NCBI GenBank assembly: GCA_026552975.1
Contig: JAPMTR010000088.1
Location: 1-35,249, forward strand
Length of the DNA stretch: 35,249 nucleotides
Origin: Candidatus Methanoperedens sp.
GTDB lineage: Archaea; Halobacteriota; Methanosarcinia; Methanosarcinales; Methanoperedenaceae
Direction of reading: 5' to 3'
In this document: positions 17,635 to 26,441 of the stretch, piece by piece
Layout of the letters: each line of letters starts with the position of its first letter
Position numbering within the stretch: position 1 is the first letter of the stretch
Notes under the pieces: model-generated
The model's database searches: none
Told to the model about the DNA's origin: nothing
Seen by the model: the letters and a program-made list of their open reading frames with translations, nothing else
Made by a program: the position numbers and the translations under genes

Positions 17635-18178
17635 GTTTTTCCAGTTTAAAAAAAGAAACAATGGCGTTAACTGCTTTTTCTGCGCTAATATCAGGTCTCA
17701 TCCTGTCACTATCGATCACGACGATCGGATGCAGAGGTTCTTCATAAGGAACATTCACACCCGGAACATTGGCTCCCGCCCTCGCTGCCTTAATATATAT
17801 CCCCTTCGGAGAAAAGGCGGCCTTCCTGTGTGCTTCGCGTTCCATGCAAATATCAAGAGGGCATCTGATCAAAATTTCAGCAAATTGGGGGATGAGATTT
17901 CGTGCAGTATCGCGGTATTTTCGTTTATTGGCTGTCGCATCGATAAAAACGTTCACGCCGTTTTCCACAAGTAGTTTTGCCATATAAACAAGTGATAAAT
18001 AGACGATATTTCGTTCATCATCCGTATATTTGGGTTCAGGTGTCAGGACTTTTCGAATTTCATCAAGCTGGAGGATCTTTATTTCAATCCCCTCATTCTT
18101 AAGGATTGCCGCAGATCGCGACGCTATCACTGTTTTTCCGCTTCCCGGAAGACCTGTGAACCAAACTGCAAAAGCCAT
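17624..18178 (-). CDS. APS-kinase-like P-loop kinase
   Basis: This 184-residue P-loop kinase has Walker A GLPGSGKT (residues 9-16), a substrate region LDEIRKVLTPEPKYTDDERN, VFIDATANKRKYRDTAR, and a C-terminal NVPYEEPLHPIVVID motif. All belong to the adenylylsulfate kinase (CysC) family, which makes PAPS from APS. ATP sulfurylase and the other assimilation genes are absent here, and the loop GLPGSGKT differs from the usual GLSGAGKST form. It may therefore phosphorylate another hydroxyl substrate. It lies six bases after the phosphotransferase gene and overlaps the phosphatase gene, so it belongs to the ahcY-led operon. Confidence 0.8.
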   Translation of the reverse strand: MAFAVWFTGLPGSGKTVIASRSAAILKNEGIEIKILQLDEIRKVLTPEPKYTDDERNIVYLSLVYMAKLLVENGVNVFIDATANKRKYRDTARNLIPQFAEILIRCPLDICMEREAHRKAAFSPKGIYIKAARAGANVPGVNVPYEEPLHPIVVIDSDRMRPDISAEKAVNAIVSFFKLEKHEH

Positions 18179-18184
18179 GATATC

Positions 18185-19270
18185 CTAAAAATAAGAATTT
18201 ACATCCATATAGTCAAATACATCGCTATCAAGGATATTATTTATGAAGTTAAAGATCTTTGTACGCACAGCTGGATCAAGATTGGGATACCATATCGGGC
18301 TTGCAACAACAACGCTTCTGAAAACATAGAAGGGCTGGATCACCTGTAATAGCTCTTTATCTCCTGTTCTTTTCAGGTAATTCTCAAAGAAGAGCTCATA
18401 CATTTCCTTAAACGGACCTTTTAGTTCCCCGTATTTCTGGAGAGAATAGAACAGGTAGTTCATCGTTATCGATGAAACATCATCTGCAGCCTCACCCCAT
18501 TCACCTCTGCTCCTGTCAAGGACAGTGAAATCAGCTCCTTCCCTGAACATGATGTTCCATGGATGGAAATCGCCATGCGTCATGCAAAGGCGGTTGGTCT
18601 TGCTTTTTATCTTATAACGCCAGTCAATACATTTCTTTTCTATTTCACAAAGATCATCCAATTTTATAAAATCAAGATCCCCTGGATAACTGTCAGTCAA
18701 ACCCATAATACATTCGCCATGTCCCACAAGATCCCTGATCTTTCGGATATATAATTCAGGATCATCATGTTTGATTGTATGGATATCTGCAAGATACGAT
18801 GACATCGCGCGTGTCCTGTCCCTGTCAAGAGCTGTCAGCTTTCCGGCAGTTCTTATCTTTTCTAGGTCAAGGAAATACTCTTTACCTTCGATCTTTTCCA
18901 TTAATATGAAATATTCTTCTGCTTTTCCTGAGGAGAATATCTCACCATCATGGGTAAAATAGCCCACATCAAGCGATTTAACATGTTTGGGAAGCCTGTT
19001 GAATACCGAGTTTTGCCAGATGAGAATCTGAGCCCTGTCTGAAAAATGGTCATGGCCGAATCCTTTCTGGACCCTCATGGATGAGAGCACAACAGAATGC
19101 GCTTTCCCCTCTGCTTCGAATTCGATCAGGTATGGCTTGCCATAACCAAAGCCTTTTACTCCTTCTTTGACTTCTTCAGGCATGGCGCCAAGTTCGCCAA
19201 CCTTTGTAACTTTTGCGCTGCCGTATAAGCCTTTCAGATAATTTTCAACAGCCTTGACCCGCAATTGCAT
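18185..19270 (-). CDS. Aminoglycoside-phosphotransferase-fold small-molecule kinase
   Basis: This 361-residue protein has an APH/choline-kinase-like fold. The catalytic loop HGDFHPWN is at residues 232-239 and a metal-binding LDRSRGEWGEAADD at about 251-264, where the usual IDWE reads LDRS. The first 70 residues carry the N-lobe, with no clear signal peptide. Members phosphorylate hydroxyl groups of small molecules such as antibiotics, choline, homoserine, sugars or nucleosides. Nothing identifies the substrate here, and an antibiotic-resistance role is unlikely in this operon. The ATG sits one base past the ahcY stop, so translation is probably coupled. Confidence 0.78.
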   Translation of the reverse strand: MQLRVKAVENYLKGLYGSAKVTKVGELGAMPEEVKEGVKGFGYGKPYLIEFEAEGKAHSVVLSSMRVQKGFGHDHFSDRAQILIWQNSVFNRLPKHVKSLDVGYFTHDGEIFSSGKAEEYFILMEKIEGKEYFLDLEKIRTAGKLTALDRDRTRAMSSYLADIHTIKHDDPELYIRKIRDLVGHGECIMGLTDSYPGDLDFIKLDDLCEIEKKCIDWRYKIKSKTNRLCMTHGDFHPWNIMFREGADFTVLDRSRGEWGEAADDVSSITMNYLFYSLQKYGELKGPFKEMYELFFENYLKRTGDKELLQVIQPFYVFRSVVVASPIWYPNLDPAVRTKIFNFINNILDSDVFDYMDVNSYF

Positions 19271-19271
19271 C

Positions 19272-20528
19272 TTATGTACCCATTGTCCAGGAATGAAGAT
19301 ATTTATCCTGCTCTTTTGTCAGCTTCTCTATCTCGATCCCCATGGATTCAAGTTTAAGTCTTGCTACCATCGTGTCAACTTCCTGCGGGACCTTATAAAC
19401 CTGGTTCTCGAAAGTATCTCCCTTTTCAGCGATCAATTTCACAGCAAGCGCCTGGTTGGCAAAGCTCATGTCCATGACTTCAGGTGGATGCCCGAAAGCG
19501 CAGGATAGATTTACAAGTCTTCCTTCAGCAAGGATGTAGATCCTTCGTCCATCTTTCATAATATATTCCTGGACATCGTTCTTGACCTGGGCTACTTTCT
19601 TTGATAACTTTGTAAGTCCCTGGATATCTATTTCAACATTGAAATGACCGGAATTGCAGACAAGCGCCTGGTCTTTCATGACCTGGAAATGCTCTTTCCT
19701 GATAACTGAGATGTCACCTGTCACCGTAATAAATATGTCACCGACCTTTGCAGCTTCCTTCATTGGCATGACCCTGTAGCCATCCATTACAGCTTCAAGG
19801 GCTTTCCTGGGTTCAACTTCTACGACAACGACATTTCCGCCAAGACCCCGAGACCTTGAGGCAACGCCGCGCCCGCACCAGCCATATCCTGCGACAACGA
19901 CAGTTTTTCCTGCGAAAAGGACATTTGTTGCATTCATTATCCCATGTAAGGTGCTCTGTCCGGTTCCATACTGGTTATCGAACATCATCTTTGTTTCTGC
20001 ATCATTAACGGCAATGACCGGGTATTTGAGTGCCCCTTCTGCAGCCATTGCTCGAAGTCTTATTACACCTGTGGTTGTCTCTTCGCATCCACCTTTTATG
20101 TTCTTTATGAGATTTTTATGTTTTGAATGAACAAGAGCTATCGTGTCTGCACCATCATCAAGGGTCACGTGTGGTTTGATCTTGAGCGCTTCTTCCAGGC
20201 ATTCATAATACTTTTTCTCATCCATGCCTTTGATCGCATAGGTTTTTATCCCATCAGAAGCAAGAGCTGCAGCCACATCATCCTGAGTGCTGAGAGGATT
20301 TGAGGCAGTGAGTGCGATATTAGCGCCGCCGGCTTTCATGGCATAAATAAGATTTGCTGTTTCAACAGTCACATGGAGGCATGCCACAACATTGATACCT
20401 TCAAGTGGTTTCTCTTTCTTGAATTGGTCCTTTATGATTGAAAGCACAGGCATATGCCTTCGTGCCCATTCAATTCTTTGCTTTCCTTCTTCTGCAAGGT
20501 TTATGTCTTTTAATATATAATCTTTCAT
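19272..20528 (-). CDS. ahcY: Adenosylhomocysteinase (S-adenosyl-L-homocysteine hydrolase)
   Basis: It splits S-adenosylhomocysteine to adenosine and homocysteine with bound NAD, clearing the inhibitor made by methyltransferases. The motifs are ACLHVTVETANL, DDGADT, EETTTGVIRL, DNQYGTGQS, the NAD site VVVAGYGWCGRG followed by VEVEPRKALEA, and NSGHFNVEID. The length (418 residues) is normal for archaeal SahH. The start is the ATG at 20528. The in-frame GTG at 20537 has no ribosome-binding motif, while GAGTGAT precedes the ATG. It is the first gene of a six-gene operon running down to 16215. Confidence 0.95.
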   Translation of the reverse strand: MKDYILKDINLAEEGKQRIEWARRHMPVLSIIKDQFKKEKPLEGINVVACLHVTVETANLIYAMKAGGANIALTASNPLSTQDDVAAALASDGIKTYAIKGMDEKKYYECLEEALKIKPHVTLDDGADTIALVHSKHKNLIKNIKGGCEETTTGVIRLRAMAAEGALKYPVIAVNDAETKMMFDNQYGTGQSTLHGIMNATNVLFAGKTVVVAGYGWCGRGVASRSRGLGGNVVVVEVEPRKALEAVMDGYRVMPMKEAAKVGDIFITVTGDISVIRKEHFQVMKDQALVCNSGHFNVEIDIQGLTKLSKKVAQVKNDVQEYIMKDGRRIYILAEGRLVNLSCAFGHPPEVMDMSFANQALAVKLIAEKGDTFENQVYKVPQEVDTMVARLKLESMGIEIEKLTKEQDKYLHSWTMGT

Positions 20529-20559
20529 CAATATCACTCAATTGAATTCTTAAAACGAA

Positions 20560-20567
20560 TTTTAAAT
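20560..20567 (-). promoter_or_regulatory. TATA box of ahcY operon
   Basis: ATTTAAAA on the minus strand lies 32-39 bases before the ahcY ATG. Transcription would start within about 10-12 bases of the ATG, so the leader is very short. This is the only plausible promoter in the 70-base gap next to the defence island. Confidence 0.4.
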
Positions 20568-20598
20568 GCTTCTGATATTATTAAACTTGTTGGTTTTG

Positions 20599-21312
20599 TT
20601 AATAATTCCAAATTTCATGACTTAACATTGAGCGATTAAGCTCTTCTTTATAAATATGCCACTGCGGCATGAATTTATCCATGCAGGCTATGAAACTGTC
20701 GTTGTGGTTGCGCTCCAAAAGGTGTACCATTTCGTGAACAATAATATATTCAAGACAATGCTGAGGCTTTTTCACAAGTTCAAGATTTAGCCATATCCGG
20801 CTCTGCGAAATGGTGCAGGTGCCCCATTTTGTTTTCATCCGCTTGATACCCCAATCCTTAACTTTTACGCCGATTTTCTTTTGCCATTTATCGATCAGCG
20901 CAGGTATTTGCTCTTTAAGCTGGCTGCGATACCATTCTGTAAGTACATTCTCTCGCTGCTGGCTGGTGCTGCCTTGCCTGGCATAAAGGTCAATTCTGTT
21001 TTTTCGTATTTCCACCCTGGGCGCAGCTTTGTGATAAATAACATTTAATAAGTAGCGTCTGCCTTTGTAATAATGGCTTTCGCCTGAAACAAATAGGCGT
21101 TGTGATTGGCGTTCCTGGCTTTCAAATTTCAATTTTTGCTTTTTTATCCAGGCCATTCTTGAGATGGCAAAAAGGCGAACTGCTTCATCATCTATTTTAA
21201 GAGGTGCAGCAATGCGCACCCTGCCTTTTGGTGGATATACGCCAAGATGCAGATTTTTAATATCCTTTCTTACCACATCAATTGAAATGCTTCCGACCTT
21301 AATTTGATGCAT
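20599..21312 (-). CDS. YgjP/SprT-like metallopeptidase (DUF45), type I restriction-linked
   Basis: This protein (237 residues from the ATG at 21312) has zinc-peptidase motif HEMVHLLERNH near residue 195, the DUF45/YgjP signature IIVHEMVHLLE. It also has the typical RMKTKWGTCTISQSRIWLNLEL strands before it. Such genes are routinely found beside hsdR, where their function is not established. Proteolysis of a partner is likely, but the substrate is unknown. An in-frame GTG at 21324 overlaps the hsdR end, but the ATG follows that stop by one base and is preferred. It is the last gene of the defence operon. Confidence 0.82.
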   Translation of the reverse strand: MHQIKVGSISIDVVRKDIKNLHLGVYPPKGRVRIAAPLKIDDEAVRLFAISRMAWIKKQKLKFESQERQSQRLFVSGESHYYKGRRYLLNVIYHKAAPRVEIRKNRIDLYARQGSTSQQRENVLTEWYRSQLKEQIPALIDKWQKKIGVKVKDWGIKRMKTKWGTCTISQSRIWLNLELVKKPQHCLEYIIVHEMVHLLERNHNDSFIACMDKFMPQWHIYKEELNRSMLSHEIWNY

Positions 21313-21313
21313 A

Positions 21314-24300
21314 TTAATATTCACTCTGGTTTTTCACCAACTCAAAAATGCGTTCTGTTTCTGCGTCGTCTTTAATATGTTTTTTTATTGCATATTTTAC
21401 TTCGCGTTCCTTTATTATGTTGCCTTTCCATCCGTCTTTTTTAGTATGGCAAATTTCAGCATCAAGAGCCATCGTAAGCTCTTCATCCTGGTCCAAATTA
21501 TCATATAGCGCTCTTTTTGCCCTGGAATTTAGCGTTTCAGGATAAGCTTCTGACGTTGCGGGATTGTTTACTTTTTTCGTCAATTCAACGATCATAGCCA
21601 GGTATTCTTCATAACTCCTGGCTTCTTCTTTTCGTTCCTTGATCAATTCATCAAGAAGAGCAGACATTTTCTCATAATATTTCGGATTTGTGGGAGTTTC
21701 ATCGATAATGAGCTTTCGAATATTGTTTTCAATGGTTTCAGCTACGGCTTCTTTATTTTGTTTGATGCCGTCAGGAAGCAGAGATACGGCATCCACCCCA
21801 CGTTTTACGATCAATTCAATAAGCGTCAAGTCATCAAAAGCAGAGATTTTCTTGCTTTCCTGCGCGCTGATATAAGTGTCAATCAAATGACGCATGGCCG
21901 GCTCACAGGCTTTCAGGTCTATGTGTTCCCTGCTTGCCAGTTTTATCTCCTGGCGGACATTTTCATAATGCGTTACATCATTTTTTATCTGCTGGATCTC
22001 TTCTTTTGTATAACCGGCTTTTTCCATTTCACCGGCAATTGCGGCATAGGCTCTGATCAGCGTTGATGTGATCTTGTAAAGAGCGATGCGCTTTTGTTCA
22101 TTTTCTTTCAGGTCGTCTTTATTTTCCGTGTTGCCGCAAAAGTATCGAATATAGGAAAGTGAATCTTTCGGCGGCGCCACAGGCTCGCATAATGCTTTGA
22201 TAGTTTCAAGCGTAATTTCCAGGTGTTCCTTTGCTTCCTTCAGGCGGTTATGCAGCAAACCACTGACATCGCCACTATCGTAAGCATCAAATGCGCCTGA
22301 AGTATAATCATCTACTGATCTTTCAAGACTCCTGAACAGGTCTTTGTAATCAATGATATAACCGTATTCTTTATCCTCGCCATCCAGCCGGTTAACGCGG
22401 CAGATCGCCTGGAACAAACCATGATCCTGCATGCTTTTATCGATATAAAGATAGGTGGCAGAAGGCGCATCAAAGCCCGTAAGCAGCTTATCCACTACAA
22501 TGAGTAGCTTCATCTGGGCTGGCTCTTCCACGAACTTCTTTTTTACGTCGTCTTCAAACTTCTCCTGGTCTTTGCCGCCCAGCATTTTCATATAAACTTC
22601 GTATTTTTTCAGTTTATCGGTTGGTGAATCTTCGCCTGTGCTTTCACCTTTCTGGTCGCTTGTTTTAGGCGAATATGAGGTGACAATGGCACAATTTGTT
22701 AATCCTGCGCTCTGGAACAGTTCATAATATTTGCATGCCTCATAAATGCTACCGGATATCAGCATGGCATTGCCCGCCCCGTTTTGAAGCCTGTCTTTTG
22801 TCGCCATGTCCAGAATTATGTCTGCTACTATCTTTTCAAGCCTTGAACGTGAACTCAGGACACGCTTCATGGTTCCCCATTTCTTTTTGAGTTCTATCTG
22901 GGCAAATTCCGTCAATCCTCTTGTCTTTGCCTCGAACCACTCGTCGATCTTTGCCTGCGATGTAATATTCTGGTCAATATTTCGAGCCTCGTAGCGCAGG
23001 TCGAGGATCACTTTATCGGCAACGGCTTCATCGAATTTGTAGGTGTGAATGTATTTGCCAAAGATTTCAAGGCTCTTTTTCTTGTCTTTCTTAAGAAGCG
23101 GCGTGCCAGTAAAACCGATCAGAATAGCATTGGGCAGGATCTTTTTCATGGCTTCATGAAGCTTGCCCGACTGCGTTCGGTGGCACTCATCCACGAATAC
23201 GTAAATGTCGCCTTTTGCCCTGAAGTCCATGGGCAGGCTTTTCGTAAGTTCTTCGATATAAGAATCATAATCTGCTTCTTCTTTATTGCCGAATTTATGA
23301 ATAAGCGAGCAGAGCAGCCACGGCGCTGCCGCATTTAATTTTTCGATCAAGTCCTTTCCGCTTCGTGTGCGGTAAATCTCTTCGCTGACACCTTTGAACA
23401 CTTTTTCTATTTGCTTATCCAGTTCATCGCGGTCGGTAATGATTAGCACTCTTGAATCTTTGATATTCTCGCGAATCCATTTTGACTTCCATACCATGAT
23501 CAGGCTTTTGCCGCTTCCCTGCGCATGCCAGATAATGCCGCCCTCGCGTTTTCGAAGGCTCTCCTGAGATGCCTTTACTGCAAAATACTGGTTATGGCGG
23601 CAAAGCTTTTTGATGCCCCTGTCAAACACAATAAAATCGTGCAGCAGCTCCAGGAACCGGTCTTTGCGGCATAACTGCATAATATGCCTTTCAAGTGAGT
23701 TTTCTATGGCGCTTTCTTCTTTCCAGGCAAGGTAGTATTTTTCAGGGGTTTCTATAGCTCCATAACGAACGCCTTCAGTATCATTTCCTGCCATTACCAG
23801 TTGAATGGTTGCAAAAAAAGGACGAATAAAAACCTGCTTCTGGTTGTCAAGATTCTGGCGGATGCCTTCAGAAACAGATATTGTACTGCGTTTCAGTTCC
23901 AGCACCCCAAGCGCAATGCCGTTGACATACAGAACAACATCGGGGCGTTTATCATTTTGACCTTTTACAGAAACCTCTTCAGCTATGGCAAAATGATTTT
24001 TTTCCGGATTTTTCCAGTCTATGAGCATTACGGTCTGCGTGTTCTCCCCCACATCTTCTTTCACTTTTACGCCATAGCGCAGCAGGGTATAAACATCTTT
24101 ATTGACATCGTACAGGCTCTTGCTCTGGTTCGTGGCTGCCCGTGTAAGCTCATGGATGGCTTTGCCGATAAGCGTCTGGCTGTAGCCTCTTTCAGCCAGG
24201 TATTTGTGTAAAATATCCTCTTCTATGTTGCTGTTGTTCTCGCGCTCTTCCCAGTTGCCGAGATAATCGTAGCCCAGTTGGTTTTTGAACAGTTCAACCA

Positions 24301-24343
24301 CACGGTTTTGTGTATGGCGCTCGATTTGTCCTACTGATGGCAT
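21314..24343 (-). CDS. hsdR: Type I restriction endonuclease, R subunit
   Basis: This 1009-residue HsdR has a PD-(D/E)xK nuclease module near residues 130-155 (RPDVVLYVNG followed by ELKRS). The SF2 motor domains carry WHAQGSGKS (motif I), DECHRTQ (motif II, DEAD-like), GFTGTP (motif III) and an RVNRLDG motif VI region. A helical C-terminal domain would contact the methyltransferase core. All motifs look intact, so cutting should be possible when assembled with HsdM2HsdS. It begins two bases after the AlbA_2 gene and is followed immediately by the YgjP-type gene, as in many type I loci. Confidence 0.95.
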   Translation of the reverse strand: MPSVGQIERHTQNRVVELFKNQLGYDYLGNWEERENNSNIEEDILHKYLAERGYSQTLIGKAIHELTRAATNQSKSLYDVNKDVYTLLRYGVKVKEDVGENTQTVMLIDWKNPEKNHFAIAEEVSVKGQNDKRPDVVLYVNGIALGVLELKRSTISVSEGIRQNLDNQKQVFIRPFFATIQLVMAGNDTEGVRYGAIETPEKYYLAWKEESAIENSLERHIMQLCRKDRFLELLHDFIVFDRGIKKLCRHNQYFAVKASQESLRKREGGIIWHAQGSGKSLIMVWKSKWIRENIKDSRVLIITDRDELDKQIEKVFKGVSEEIYRTRSGKDLIEKLNAAAPWLLCSLIHKFGNKEEADYDSYIEELTKSLPMDFRAKGDIYVFVDECHRTQSGKLHEAMKKILPNAILIGFTGTPLLKKDKKKSLEIFGKYIHTYKFDEAVADKVILDLRYEARNIDQNITSQAKIDEWFEAKTRGLTEFAQIELKKKWGTMKRVLSSRSRLEKIVADIILDMATKDRLQNGAGNAMLISGSIYEACKYYELFQSAGLTNCAIVTSYSPKTSDQKGESTGEDSPTDKLKKYEVYMKMLGGKDQEKFEDDVKKKFVEEPAQMKLLIVVDKLLTGFDAPSATYLYIDKSMQDHGLFQAICRVNRLDGEDKEYGYIIDYKDLFRSLERSVDDYTSGAFDAYDSGDVSGLLHNRLKEAKEHLEITLETIKALCEPVAPPKDSLSYIRYFCGNTENKDDLKENEQKRIALYKITSTLIRAYAAIAGEMEKAGYTKEEIQQIKNDVTHYENVRQEIKLASREHIDLKACEPAMRHLIDTYISAQESKKISAFDDLTLIELIVKRGVDAVSLLPDGIKQNKEAVAETIENNIRKLIIDETPTNPKYYEKMSALLDELIKERKEEARSYEEYLAMIVELTKKVNNPATSEAYPETLNSRAKRALYDNLDQDEELTMALDAEICHTKKDGWKGNIIKEREVKYAIKKHIKDDAETERIFELVKNQSEY

Positions 24344-24345
24344 AT

Positions 24346-25695
24346 TTATCCCCTTATTATTTTCCAGTGCCCGCCTTTAGCCGAGCCGATCCTTACGAGC
24401 TTACCCTCTTGTTGCAGGTTCTGGATGTTTCTTTCGATAGAACGTGTGGTTACGCCTATTGTTTCTGCAATTTCAGGTATCGTTATCTGGTCATTTGATT
24501 CAATTGCCTCTAATATTTTCACCGACGTTTTCACCGACGTTTTCACCGACGTTTTCACCGACGTTTTCACCGACGTTTCATCTGGAATATTCTGGCTTGA
24601 TAAATTAAATTGAAGAATAAAACCTGAGAAATCATATCTATATTCAGGCGCAGGCAAACCGACTATTTCACATTCACTGGCGATCTTTTGAATACCGCGT
24701 CCCCATGCTTCAATTAAGCCCGCGCGGAAAAATGCATTGGCAATATCGGGATTGTATGGCTTTGAAGGATGTTTTTGTTTTAATTTTTCAATTGTCCAGC
24801 CGTCGGGCAATTGACCAACATTCCATAAAATAATCTTATCTTCATAAACACTTATCTGGATTGTGGTGCCGTTGCTATAATCCTTATGTACAATAGCATT
24901 TAAGAGCGCTTCGCGCAAGGCTGATCTGGGGACAGGGTACTCTTCAATTCGACTCATGGATTCATAACTAATATTTGCCCTCATGTATTTGGTAAGCAGC
25001 AAATCAAGTGTTTTGTCAACTTGCTCTAAAAGATTTCCATGAATTTCGTCCTGGTAAAGCAAATCTTCATCTGTCCTGAAAAAACCAATTTTTATGTAAG
25101 CTCCTGTCACATACTTTTCAGGGTCGTGATGAAAAAGGAGAATTGCTGCCCGTTTGAGATAATCGCCTTCCTTAAGTCGTAAATTCTCAATGAGCATTTC
25201 ATTGCTTTCACCCAATATTTCTTCGCTTAAACGACCACTTTTCGTTGCTTTTTTCCTGAAGAGTTCAAAAGTATTATTATCCAGATCCTTAATTGAAATG
25301 TTAGGCACAGGAACGCCATCCCAGCGTTTTCCCTGCTTTTGTAACAGGAATTTATCAAGAGCTGCCCCTTTTAACTCCTGTTTGGTGCTGCCGCTTCGAT
25401 AATGGTATTGACCTTTGTAGCTGACCGGATACGGATACGGCTCTACTACGATCTCCAGATACTCAATGCCTTTGTCTGTCTTTAAATTCACATCCACCAT
25501 AATTCCCAGAATATCCCGAACTTTATTGGGAATGTCTTCCAGTAGTTTATGCGCATTGGAAAGACCTGCTGCAACTCCTTTATCATTTATGCCAATTATG
25601 AGTTTTCCTCCCTGCGCATTAGCAAAACCGCATATCCATTTGATATATTCATCCCGCCAGTTCTCTTTCATTTCGACATTCTGGTTTTCTGTCAT
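24346..25695 (-). CDS. AlbA_2/Schlafen-type ATP-binding regulator with C-terminal HTH
   Basis: This 449-residue protein begins with an AlbA_2/Schlafen-like domain (EMKENWRDEYIKW, GFANAQGGKLIIGINDKG). It continues with an HATPase-like module (LREALLNAIVHKDY, EAWGRGIQKI) and ends in a winged-helix DNA-binding domain (TIPEIAETIGVTTRSIERN). Proteins of this design are often called divergent-AAA or ATP-binding transcriptional regulators and occur in defence islands. Five tandem TSVK units link the core to the HTH. ATGA overlap with the ORF6N gene (25692-25695) and a two-base gap to hsdR put it in the island operon. Control of the locus is a likely but unproven role. Confidence 0.82.
   Translation of the reverse strand: MTENQNVEMKENWRDEYIKWICGFANAQGGKLIIGINDKGVAAGLSNAHKLLEDIPNKVRDILGIMVDVNLKTDKGIEYLEIVVEPYPYPVSYKGQYHYRSGSTKQELKGAALDKFLLQKQGKRWDGVPVPNISIKDLDNNTFELFRKKATKSGRLSEEILGESNEMLIENLRLKEGDYLKRAAILLFHHDPEKYVTGAYIKIGFFRTDEDLLYQDEIHGNLLEQVDKTLDLLLTKYMRANISYESMSRIEEYPVPRSALREALLNAIVHKDYSNGTTIQISVYEDKIILWNVGQLPDGWTIEKLKQKHPSKPYNPDIANAFFRAGLIEAWGRGIQKIASECEIVGLPAPEYRYDFSGFILQFNLSSQNIPDETSVKTSVKTSVKTSVKTSVKILEAIESNDQITIPEIAETIGVTTRSIERNIQNLQQEGKLVRIGSAKGGHWKIIRG
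24516..24575. repeat. Five perfect 12-bp tandem repeats coding TSVK
   Basis: The plus-strand unit TTTTCACCGACG occurs five times in a row without a mismatch, and a partial copy follows. In the minus-strand gene it encodes the tetrapeptide TSVK, so a change in copy number keeps the frame and alters the linker length before the HTH domain. Confidence 0.9.
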
Positions 25696-26441
25696 ACTAA
25701 CCTCGCCAGCATCTCAACTGCTTTGATTTCCATCTTCGAGAAGGCAAACCATTTCTTTATATCCAGTGCCAGTTGTTTTGAGATTGTTTTTGTGAGAATC
25801 GTAACTTTTACACCTTTATTTCTCTTTGTTAGATGGATCAAAACAGTATCATCAATATAATTATCAATAAGAATGATTGATTCTTGGGCTGTTCTGATAA
25901 GATCCGCAACGAATTTATAAGCATCAAAAATCTGGCCATCATAAAAAATTCCCTGTTTAAGTTGAATTTCCTTGCTTTCTATGGCATTGAGCACATGGTT
26001 AAGTTTATTGTCAGTTTCCAGTTGCTTTGTTTCAAGTGTACCAAGTCTTTGAAAAATCTGTGCATTAGCAGCAATAAAACGGCGCATCGCTACAAAAGCT
26101 CGAATGATCTGGATATTAACTTCAATCGCTCTTTCACTTGTAAGTACTGCAGAAATATTCGAAACACCCTGTTCTGTAAACACAAGAGGGAGGGCTCCAC
26201 CGAGATGCTGTTTTGAAGGTATCGCATTTTGCGATACCATAAGGTCAACTTCTTCTTCTTTAAGTTGAAACATAAAATCAGAGGGAAAACGTTTGATATT
26301 TCTTTTTACCTGTTCTCTTAACCTGATAGGTTTGACACCGTAGAAAATGGCTAAATCTTTATCCAGCATCACCTGAACACCACGGATGGTATAGATTCTG
26401 CTCTGGATATCGTCAAGTTTTATCAATTCACTTCCACTCAT
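25692..26441 (-). CDS. ORF6N-domain protein with internally deleted C-terminal domain
   Basis: This 249-residue protein has an ORF6N domain (residues 10-100: IYTIRGVQVMLDKDLAIFYG, KRFPSDFMFQL, VFTEQGVSNISAVL). A coiled-coil follows, then a C-terminal domain starting FDAYKFVADLIRTAQESI and IDNYIDDTVLIHL. Intact relatives, as I recall them, continue past SKQLALDIKK with about 40 residues that include an SHDRF-type motif before GKKWFAFSK. Here IKK is followed directly by WFAFSKM, so that piece is missing in frame. The start is supported by AAGGTGA and an ATGA overlap with a tiny upstream ORF. ORF6N proteins are prophage- and defence-linked; the function is unknown. Confidence 0.75.
   Translation of the reverse strand: MSGSELIKLDDIQSRIYTIRGVQVMLDKDLAIFYGVKPIRLREQVKRNIKRFPSDFMFQLKEEEVDLMVSQNAIPSKQHLGGALPLVFTEQGVSNISAVLTSERAIEVNIQIIRAFVAMRRFIAANAQIFQRLGTLETKQLETDNKLNHVLNAIESKEIQLKQGIFYDGQIFDAYKFVADLIRTAQESIILIDNYIDDTVLIHLTKRNKGVKVTILTKTISKQLALDIKKWFAFSKMEIKAVEMLARLV

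Noticed and set aside
17635-17661. Longer N-terminus for the IMPase-family protein
   Set aside because: It would need a TTG start inside the preceding gene and add a phenylalanine-rich stretch; the ATG at 17634 gives a normal family start.
18185-19270. Antibiotic-resistance aminoglycoside phosphotransferase
   Set aside because: Only the APH fold motifs are present. The gene is in a housekeeping-looking operon with ahcY, and its metal-site motif differs from that of resistance enzymes.
24516-24575. 12-bp direct repeats as a CRISPR or origin iteron array
   Set aside because: The units are contiguous, lie inside a coding sequence and encode TSVK in frame. Nothing else suggests an origin.
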